Source: an uncultured Oscillospiraceae bacterium (GTDB lineage Bacteria > Bacillota > Clostridia > Oscillospirales > Oscillospiraceae). Taken from it: a stretch of 7,961 nt of DNA. Position numbers and translations under genes: made by a program. Numbering within the stretch: the first letter of the stretch is position 1; each line of letters opens with the position of its first letter. Of this stretch, positions 1-4,384 are shown in pieces. The stretch covers positions 1 through 7,961 of the forward strand of contig CAKUHJ010000088.1 in the NCBI GenBank assembly GCA_934655935.1, written 5' to 3'. The notes beneath the pieces were generated by a model. That model saw only the letters and a list, made by a program, of their open reading frames with translations, was not told where the DNA came from and did no database searches.

Positions 1-338
1 GAGGGGAATCGAACCCCTGTCCGAAAGCAACTTGACTGGACTTTCTCCGGGCGCAGTTTGTTATTTACATTCCCTCACCGGCGCGTGAACAAACACACTC
101 GACGATTTGGTAGAGTCATTGTGCATGGGCGGGTCAACTCTTTCCCGCCGCATGTTCACCACTCAAATCACACCCTAGCCCGGCTCGTGGTCCTTCCGGG
201 GAGGATGGGCGCCTAATTAGGCAGCCAGAGCGACAGTATTAGTGTCAGTTAATTTAAAAAATTGCCCGTTTTATGGAGGCCAGGCGCCTCCGCCCGCTGA
301 TCCAGCCTCACTGCCCCCGTCGAAACCAGTACAGCCCC
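1..338 (-). ncRNA. ssrA: tmRNA (transfer-messenger RNA), 3' end cut by window edge
   Basis: This RNA rescues ribosomes stalled on broken mRNAs: it is charged with alanine, enters the empty A site with SmpB, and supplies a short reading frame that tags the unfinished protein for proteolysis. The minus strand begins at 338 with GGGGCTGTACTGGTTTCGAC, the conserved tmRNA 5' end. It ends at position 1 inside the T-arm, GGGGTTCGATTCCCC, so the last part of the acceptor stem and CCA lie outside the window. Pseudoknot PK1 can be drawn: stem 1 GGAGG/CCTCC (287-291 with 275-279) and stem 2 GCCTG/CGGGC (281-285 with 264-268). The tag frame follows and ends in VALAA. The 5' end is only 36 nt past the stop codon of the dehydrogenase gene, and smpB lies in the same run. 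I see no good promoter directly upstream, so processing from a longer precursor is possible. The identification is firm. Confidence 0.96.
217..252 (-). other. tmRNA proteolysis-tag reading frame
   Basis: The frame ends in GCT CTG GCT GCC TAA, giving the classic ALAA-stop, with VALAA as the last five residues. The exact resume codon is not certain. Counting from the 3' side of PK1 stem 2 (264), 11 nt lead to TTA (250-252) and 14 nt lead to ACT (247-249). In E. coli the distance is 11 nt. The encoded tag is therefore LTDTNTVALAA or TDTNTVALAA, to which the charged alanine is added in front. The stop codon sits in a GCCTAATTAGGC palindrome that can form a small hairpin. The ALAA end is certain; the N-terminal limit is inferred. 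Confidence 0.75.
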
Positions 339-374
339 GTTGAGGGCGGCGCAGAAGCACCGCAGCTGGGAAAT

Positions 375-1130
375 TTAAGTTCTTGCCGCCTTCATCATCA
401 GCTTCACAGGAAGCAGCTTCGCGGCGAAACGGTAGAATTTGTAGAACGCGCGCGGGGTATAGAACATGCGGCCCTTTTTTGCCGCGCGCAGCGCGCCGGC
501 GACCACCTTCTGCGGCTCGCAGTAGGGGAGCGTCTGGAAGGTCTGGGAATTGCCCGTAATACCGGCCAGGTCCAGAAATTCCGTTTTCATCGGCCCCGGA
601 CACACGGCGGTCGCCGTGACGCCGCGCGGGCGGATTTCATCGGCCAGCCCCGCCGTAAACGCGGAGACATAAGCCTTGCTGGCCGAGTAAACCGTCATGC
701 GGGGATTGGGGCAGAAGGACGCGATGGAGGAAACGTTGAGGATGTGCCCGCCCCGGACCATATACGGCAGGAGCGTGTTGGTCATCAGCGTCATTGCGCG
801 GATGTTGAGATCCACCATGCGCTGCTGCGAGGCGTTGGAAACCTCGCCGAGCCGTCCCAGCGTACCGCAGCCCGCGTTGTTGATCAGAAGGCCGATCTTC
901 GGCTTTTCCGTCTCCAGCCGGTCCAGAAGCTGGCGGAAGCTCCGCACATCGCACAGGTCAAGACCGATGCAGACGATATTTTTGCCAGGCAGCTGCTGTG
1001 CAAGCTCCTCCAGCTTTCCGATGCGCCGCGCAATCAGCCAGAGGGTGTCCATTTCCGGAAACGCCTCTGCGGCCTGCCGCGCGAATTCCATTCCAAGACC
1101 GGCGGACGCGCCGGTAATTACGCCGATCAT
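375..1130 (-). CDS. Short-chain dehydrogenase/reductase (SDR), substrate unknown
   Basis: This is a 251-residue classical SDR, a cytoplasmic NAD(P)-dependent oxidoreductase with a Rossmann fold. Visible signatures are the cofactor-binding TGASAGLG (residues 6-13), NNAG (84-87), the structural/catalytic N109 in DLNI, the catalytic serine in NVSS (134-135), YSASK with Y148 and K152, and the PG of the post-catalytic loop (178-179). The length is normal for the family. The start codon overlaps the ppiB stop as ATGA (1127-1130), and there is no convincing ribosome binding site of its own, so translation is probably coupled to ppiB. The C-terminus is basic (KLLPVKLMMKAART). The overall look resembles the broad group annotated as SDR-family NAD(P)-dependent oxidoreductases. 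Nothing in the sequence or the neighbours (smpB, ppiB, ssrA) tells the substrate. Confidence 0.93.
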   Translation of the reverse strand: MIGVITGASAGLGMEFARQAAEAFPEMDTLWLIARRIGKLEELAQQLPGKNIVCIGLDLCDVRSFRQLLDRLETEKPKIGLLINNAGCGTLGRLGEVSNASQQRMVDLNIRAMTLMTNTLLPYMVRGGHILNVSSIASFCPNPRMTVYSASKAYVSAFTAGLADEIRPRGVTATAVCPGPMKTEFLDLAGITGNSQTFQTLPYCEPQKVVAGALRAAKKGRMFYTPRAFYKFYRFAAKLLPVKLMMKAART

Positions 1131-1666
1131 CTGCGGTGATAGGGATCGGGGAGCTTGTCAGGCGCGGGATAATCGACGCCCTTCGTATCGACACGGATCG
1201 TGGCGATTTTCTGCTCGGAAAGGGGACGGTCGTTGCCGTCTGTCCTGACCGCTGCGATTTTGTCCACGACGTCCATGCCCTCAAGGACCTTGCCGAAGGC
1301 GGCATACTGGCCGTCCAGGAACTCGCCGTCCTCGTGCATGATGAAGAACTGGCTGCCTGCGGAGTTCGGAGACTGTGCGCGGGCCATGGACAAAACGCCC
1401 CGCTTGTGCGAGAGGTTGTTGCTGACGCCGTTGAGCTTGAACTCGCCCTTGATGCAGTAGCCGGGGCCGCCGGTGCCGGTGCCCTGGGGGCAGCCGCCCT
1501 GAATCATAAAGCCGGAGATGACCCGGTGGAAAATCAGGCCGTCATAAAAGCCCTGATTGGCAAGGGAGATGAAGTTGCGCACGCTCTGCGGCGCCTTTTC
1601 CGGGTAGAGCTCACAGACGATTTTACCGCCGTCCGCCATGGTGAGCGTCATAATGGGATTGTCCAT
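1127..1666 (-). CDS. ppiB: Cyclophilin-type peptidyl-prolyl cis-trans isomerase
   Basis: The enzyme speeds cis-trans isomerisation of prolyl bonds during protein folding. No signal peptide is visible, so it should be cytoplasmic. The 179 residues form one cyclophilin domain: FHRVISGFMIQGG (46-58) carries the catalytic arginine R48 with F53, M54 and Q56; MARA (94-97) and QFFI (106-109) line the proline pocket; FLDGQYAAFGKV (117-127) is the segment that in human cyclophilin A has the cyclosporin-contacting tryptophan. Here that position is phenylalanine and the usual histidine is tyrosine, as is common in bacterial forms with low cyclosporin sensitivity. The start is supported by AAAGGACGG about nine bases upstream, lying over the end of smpB. 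Only 2 nt separate it from the smpB stop, and its own stop overlaps the SDR start, so the three genes form one operon. Confidence 0.94.
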   Translation of the reverse strand: MDNPIMTLTMADGGKIVCELYPEKAPQSVRNFISLANQGFYDGLIFHRVISGFMIQGGCPQGTGTGGPGYCIKGEFKLNGVSNNLSHKRGVLSMARAQSPNSAGSQFFIMHEDGEFLDGQYAAFGKVLEGMDVVDKIAAVRTDGNDRPLSEQKIATIRVDTKGVDYPAPDKLPDPYHRR

Positions 1667-1668
1667 AA

Positions 1669-2127
1669 TTACCGTCCTTTCATTGCGCGGTCAATCTGCC
1701 GCTTGGCGTCCTTTTTCGCGGCGTCGTCGCGCTTGTCGTAGAGCTTTTTGCCCTTCGCCAGCGCAATTTCCACCTTGACCAGGGAACCGCGGAAATAGAC
1801 CGACAGGGGGATGATGGAATAGCCGTCCTGCCGGACCTTGCCGAACAGCTGCAGAATCTGACGCTTGTGCAGCAGCAGCCGCCGGGGGCGCAGGGGATCC
1901 TTGTTGAAAATATTGCCCTGCTCATAGGGCGCGATGTGCATCTGCCGGATGATCAGCTCGCCGTTTTTGATCTGGCACCAGGCCTCCTTCAGGCTGATGG
2001 CGCCCTGACGGATGGATTTGACCTCCGTCCCGGAAAGCTCAATTCCGGCCTCGAATTTTTCCTCGATAAAATACTCGTGATAGGCCTTCTGGTTCTTCGC
2101 AACCAGCTTCACAGAGCCCTCCGCCAC
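1669..2127 (-). CDS. smpB: SsrA-binding protein SmpB
   Basis: SmpB binds the tRNA-like part of tmRNA and delivers it to stalled ribosomes; its C-terminal tail reads the empty mRNA channel. The 152 residues are typical in length. Family motifs are [11 protein letters not shown] (30-40), HIAPYEQGN (64-72), RRLLLHK (82-88) and GKKLYDKRD (126-134), followed by a lysine- and arginine-rich tail (131-152) that becomes helical on the ribosome. The start is GTG at 2127, chosen because a strong AAAGGAGG lies 8 nt upstream and the protein then begins [12 protein letters not shown], as expected. A promoter-like -10 lies just upstream at 2162-2167. Its partner RNA ssrA lies about 1.3 kb downstream on the same strand, after ppiB and the SDR gene. 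Confidence 0.97.
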   Translation of the reverse strand: MAEGSVKLVAKNQKAYHEYFIEEKFEAGIELSGTEVKSIRQGAISLKEAWCQIKNGELIIRQMHIAPYEQGNIFNKDPLRPRRLLLHKRQILQLFGKVRQDGYSIIPLSVYFRGSLVKVEIALAKGKKLYDKRDDAAKKDAKRQIDRAMKGR

Positions 2128-2161
2128 GGCGTGCGCCTCCTTTCCGCGCAGTTTCCATTTT

Positions 2162-2180
2162 ATTATAGCACGCGTGTCAA
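2162..2180 (-). promoter_or_regulatory. Probable smpB promoter (extended -10)
   Basis: On the minus strand TGCTATAAT is a perfect extended -10 element, with TATAAT at 2162-2167, placed about 35 nt before the smpB GTG. A perfect TTGACA lies at 2175-2180, but only 7 nt from the -10, too close for normal sigma-A use. No other -35 box is seen at a 16-18 nt distance. The extended -10 may work without it. The element lies in the 54-nt gap after the cupin gene. Confidence 0.6.
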
Positions 2181-2181
2181 G

Positions 2182-2535
2182 TCATCCGCGGTTCGGAAGC
2201 ACCACGGCAAAAAAGCGGGTCGGCGCGTCCGTGTGGTTGCGGATGGAGTGCGTGTGGCCGTCAGCGCAGAACTCCGCGTCGCCGGGCTGAAGCTCGCGCT
2301 CCGTGCCGTCCTCGGAAACCATGGCGCTGCCCTCCAGCAGGTAATAGACCTCGGCGTTTTCCGTATGCGGATGCACGCCGACGGACTCGCCGGGCTGCAG
2401 GGTAATCTCCGCCATCATCTCCGCGCGGCCGCCGAGCTGCGCTTCGGTAAACAGATAGCAGAAGCCGGGGCTGCCGCTGCCGCCGCGAACATTGGACTTT
2501 GTGATATGCTGCATCTGATCATTGGACTGAAACAT
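2182..2535 (-). CDS. Small single-domain cupin protein
   Basis: A 117-residue cupin, a small beta-barrel that often binds a metal. Cupin motif 1 is GESVGVHPHTENAEVYYLLEG (49-69), with metal-ligand candidates H55, H57 and E62. Motif 2 runs from G85 to N100 with H96 as the fourth ligand candidate; the proline usual in motif 2 is alanine (A91). A likely full set of 2-His-Glu-His ligands suggests a metal-dependent enzyme or sensor, but cupins have very many functions and the substrate cannot be told. The start at 2535 has GAGGAG eight bases upstream, and the gene follows rlmH after only 12 nt, so the two are probably co-transcribed. There is no signal peptide. Confidence 0.9.
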   Translation of the reverse strand: MFQSNDQMQHITKSNVRGGSGSPGFCYLFTEAQLGGRAEMMAEITLQPGESVGVHPHTENAEVYYLLEGSAMVSEDGTERELQPGDAEFCADGHTHSIRNHTDAPTRFFAVVLPNRG

Positions 2536-2547
2536 GACTGCATCTCC

Positions 2548-3030
2548 TCATTTATGATACCGGCTGCCGGACTGAATGCTCTCGGCCCGGTAAAGCTGCT
2601 CCAGGGCCATCACGCGGGCCAGATGGTGCGGAAAGGTCATCGGACTCATGGACAGCAGCAGATCGGCCTGTGCCTTGATTTCCGGGGCCAGCCCGAACGA
2701 CGAGCCGATCAGAAAGCAGGCGCAGCTTTTCCCGCTGCTCTTTACCGCTGCGAGCTGCCTTGCCAGTGCCTCGGAGGAAAGAAGCCTTCCCTCGATGGCC
2801 AGCGCGCAGACGAAGCTGCCCTTCGGAATCTGCGCGCGGATCAGCGCGCCCTCCTTTTCAAGGCCTCTTGCAATCTCCGCCGGGGAGGGATTTTCGGGCA
2901 GGCGCGTCTCCGGAAGCTCGACGAGGGAAAAATCGGCGTAGCCGCGCAGCCGCTTGGCGTATTCTTCGGCGGCGGAGATATAAAATTTTTCCTTGAGCTT
3001 TCCGACACAGATCAGCCTGAGCGAAAACAT
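2548..3030 (-). CDS. rlmH: 23S rRNA (pseudouridine-1915-N3) methyltransferase RlmH
   Basis: RlmH is a SPOUT-class, SAM-dependent methyltransferase that methylates pseudouridine 1915 in helix 69 of 23S rRNA on the assembled ribosome; it works as a dimer with a knotted C-terminal half. The 160 residues match the family length. Visible signatures are FLIGSSFGL (106-114), the SAM-binding loop, where many relatives have GG rather than GS; LSMSPMTFPHHLARVMALEQLYRA (126-149, knot region, shown here in full only as limits 126 and 149 with core MTFPHH); and the conserved YHK end. The frame stays open 14 codons further upstream to 3072, but the start at 3030 is preferred: GGGAGG lies just before it, the protein then begins MFSLRLICVGKL as expected, and the extension would run through a terminator hairpin. 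The role fits a translation-related cluster. Confidence 0.94.
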   Translation of the reverse strand: MFSLRLICVGKLKEKFYISAAEEYAKRLRGYADFSLVELPETRLPENPSPAEIARGLEKEGALIRAQIPKGSFVCALAIEGRLLSSEALARQLAAVKSSGKSCACFLIGSSFGLAPEIKAQADLLLSMSPMTFPHHLARVMALEQLYRAESIQSGSRYHK

Positions 3031-3048
3031 AAAACCTCCCGAACCGGC

Positions 3049-3079
3049 AAAAATGGCAGGGATGCGGAACATCCCTGCC
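3049..3079 (-). terminator. Intrinsic terminator after rpsR
   Basis: A perfect 10-bp stem, GGCAGGGATG with CATCCCTGCC, has a 5-nt loop (hairpin 3055-3079). On the minus strand it is followed directly by ATTTTT. It begins 10 nt after the rpsR stop codon and should end most of the rpsF-ssb-rpsR transcript. A run of T on the other side means it could also work in the plus direction, but no plus-strand gene is there to need it. Confidence 0.88.
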
Positions 3080-3089
3080 GTTTTCTGTC

Positions 3090-3329
3090 TTATTCTGCTA
3101 CGTAGGGCAGCAGGGCGATGTGGCGGGCGCGCTTGATGGCGACCGTCAGCTGACGCTGATGTGCAGCGCAGGTACCAGTCGTGCGGCGGGGCAGAATCTT
3201 GCCGCGCTCGGACAGGTAACGGCGGAGCTTCGCAGTGTCTTTGAAATCGATGTGCGCAACCTTATCGACGCAGAAGGAGCAAACCTTCTTGCGCTTGCGA
3301 GGATGAACACGATCATTAGCCATTGCCAT
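3090..3329 (-). CDS. rpsR: 30S ribosomal protein bS18, zinc-binding form
   Basis: S18 pairs with S6 and binds the platform of the small ribosomal subunit. The 79 residues include [10 protein letters not shown] (40-49), TGT (51-53) and [12 protein letters not shown] (65-76), which are diagnostic. The protein keeps C17-x2-C20 and C54-x2-H57, the four ligands of the zinc-containing S18 form known from Actinobacteria and some Firmicutes; Bacillus subtilis S18 lacks them. The start at 3329 has GGAGG 7 nt upstream; ATG at 3323 is a less well placed alternative. The gene is last of three after rpsF and ssb, and a terminator follows it. Confidence 0.96.
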   Translation of the reverse strand: MAMANDRVHPRKRKKVCSFCVDKVAHIDFKDTAKLRRYLSERGKILPRRTTGTCAAHQRQLTVAIKRARHIALLPYVAE

Positions 3330-3374
3330 TGTGAATCCTCCTATCTTGGTTCTTGTGGAAAAACGTGTTTGGAC

Positions 3375-3839
3375 TTAGAACGGAAGCTCGGGATCGTCGT
3401 CCGAAAGCATGGAGAAATCGGAAGCTGCCGTGCCCACGTTGGCCGGAGCCTGATAGGCCGGCTGCGAGAAGCTCTGCGCGTAGCCCTGATGGGGCTGCTC
3501 GCCGGGCTGCGCGCCTGCGGGCTTGCTGTCGCCGAAGTAGACGTTGTCTGCCACGACCTCTGCGCTGCGGCGCTTGTTGCCTTCCTTGTCCTGCCAGTTG
3601 CGGATCTGCAGGCGGCCTGTGACAACCGCCATGCGGCCCTTCGTAAAAAACTTGCTGACAAACTCAGCTGTATTTCTCCAGGCGACAATGTCCACGAAAT
3701 CCGTTTCCTTTTCCGCGCCCTGCGCCGCGAAATCGCGGTCGACAGCGAGCGTAAAGGATGCGACCGCGACGCCGCTGCCGGTCCGGCGCAGCTCAGGATC
3801 GCGCGTCAGGCGGCCCATGAGAACGATGTGGTTCAGCAT
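3375..3839 (-). CDS. ssb: Single-stranded DNA-binding protein
   Basis: SSB coats single-stranded DNA during replication, repair and recombination and recruits partner enzymes. The 154 residues have an N-terminal OB fold (1 to about 103; MLNHIVLMGRLTRDPELR, W54, VTGRLQIRNW), a flexible linker rich in Q, P, A and G (about 104-143), and the acidic tip DDDPELPF (147-154). That tip is the conserved docking site for partner proteins; it carries PELPF rather than the usual IPF or LPF. The start has AAGGAGG 7 nt upstream. It lies between rpsF and rpsR, the classic arrangement in Firmicutes, with 15 nt to rpsF and 45 nt to rpsR. Confidence 0.96.
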   Translation of the reverse strand: MLNHIVLMGRLTRDPELRRTGSGVAVASFTLAVDRDFAAQGAEKETDFVDIVAWRNTAEFVSKFFTKGRMAVVTGRLQIRNWQDKEGNKRRSAEVVADNVYFGDSKPAGAQPGEQPHQGYAQSFSQPAYQAPANVGTAASDFSMLSDDDPELPF

Positions 3840-3854
3840 GTGATAGCCTCCTTC

Positions 3855-4151
3855 TTACTCTTCAACCGCCACGATGATCGAACGCAGAATACCCTCCGTG
3901 ATCTTAAAGACACGGTCGAGCTCAGCGGGCATATCGGGCTTGACGTCGCAGGTCATGTAGACATAGTAGCCTTCCGTCAGGTCGTTGATGGGATAGGCCA
4001 GCCGACGCTTGCCCCACTCGTCAACACCGGTCAGCGTGCCATGAGCTTCCACGATGCCCTTGAATTTTTCCACGAGAGCCGCAATACCCTCTTCACCCTG
4101 CGCGGGATCGATGATATAGAGGACCTCATACTTTGCCGAAAGCTTTGCCAT
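3855..4151 (-). CDS. rpsF: 30S ribosomal protein bS6
   Basis: S6 forms a dimer with S18 on the platform of the small subunit. The 98 residues include KYEVLYIIDP (7-16), WGKRRLAYPIN (46-56), EGYYVYM (60-66) and the helix RVFKITEGILRSIIV (80-94), all family hallmarks. An in-frame extension reaches 4220, but the start at 4151 is preferred because GGAGGT lies about ten bases upstream, homology begins there, and the extra segment covers the leader hairpin. It is the first gene of the rpsF-ssb-rpsR operon and has a canonical promoter at 4233-4261. Confidence 0.96.
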   Translation of the reverse strand: MAKLSAKYEVLYIIDPAQGEEGIAALVEKFKGIVEAHGTLTGVDEWGKRRLAYPINDLTEGYYVYMTCDVKPDMPAELDRVFKITEGILRSIIVAVEE

Positions 4152-4179
4152 TGATGTTGCACCTCCTTCTGGACTGATG

Positions 4180-4200
4180 GCCGCAGAACGCGTCTGCGGC
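4180..4200 (-). promoter_or_regulatory. Leader-RNA hairpin upstream of rpsF
   Basis: The predicted transcript starts near 4226 and has a leader of roughly 75 nt. In it an 8-bp perfect stem, GCCGCAGA with TCTGCGGC, closes a 5-nt loop, 16 nt before the GGAGG. A second hairpin, CCTGT/ACAGG (4210-4225), lies at the transcript's 5' end. Many bacteria regulate this operon through a leader motif that binds the S6:S18 complex and contains a conserved CCG. Here CCG occurs within the stem, so assignment to that motif is only a suggestion. No T-run follows, so this is not a terminator. Confidence 0.5.
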
Positions 4201-4232
4201 AAGGATTTACCTGTATTCAAACAGGCCAGATT

Positions 4233-4261
4233 ATTATAGCCGGCTCCATGGCAAAAGTCAA
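4233..4261 (-). promoter_or_regulatory. Promoter of the rpsF-ssb-rpsR operon
   Basis: Minus strand: TTGACT (-35, 4256-4261), 17-nt spacer, TATAAT (-10, 4233-4238). This is a near-consensus sigma-A promoter, with transcription expected to begin near 4226. Confidence 0.88.
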
Positions 4262-4314
4262 CCGGAAGTTTCCAGAATCCGAAAAAAGTTTGAAAAGCGG
4301 CGGCTGCAATCCGT

Positions 4315-4343
4315 TTGACATTCGTCCTGCGGCAGAGTATGAT
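4315..4343 (+). promoter_or_regulatory. Promoter of the GH2 glycosidase gene
   Basis: Plus strand: TTGACA (4315-4320), 17-nt spacer, TATGAT (4338-4343). It lies 41 nt before the start codon and points away from the rpsF promoter; the two -35 boxes are 53 nt apart. An A-rich stretch (4281-4296) lies upstream and might help polymerase binding. I see no clear operator or catabolite-repression site. Confidence 0.85.
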
Positions 4344-4384
4344 GGTTTTAAATCCGGAGATTGCCGGAATACGGAGGTGCGTGT

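Noticed and set aside
273..1139. A 288-codon plus-strand frame over the SDR gene and the tmRNA 5' end.
   Set aside because: It overlaps the tmRNA and is antisense to an SDR with full motifs; the composition is that of a shadow.
3031..3072. A 14-codon N-terminal extension of rlmH.
   Set aside because: It would be read through the rpsR terminator hairpin, and family homology begins at 3030, where a GGAGG is correctly placed.
1867..3105. A 412-codon plus-strand frame across smpB, the cupin and rlmH.
   Set aside because: It is a shadow of three well-recognised minus-strand genes, with no ribosome binding site or domain.
4152..4220. A 23-codon N-terminal extension of rpsF.
   Set aside because: It covers the leader hairpin and lacks a ribosome binding site; S6 homology begins at 4151.
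4361..4384. A TTG start eight codons upstream for the GH2 gene.
   Set aside because: The GGAGG at 4373-4377 fits ATG at 4385 and would lie inside the coding region if TTG were used.
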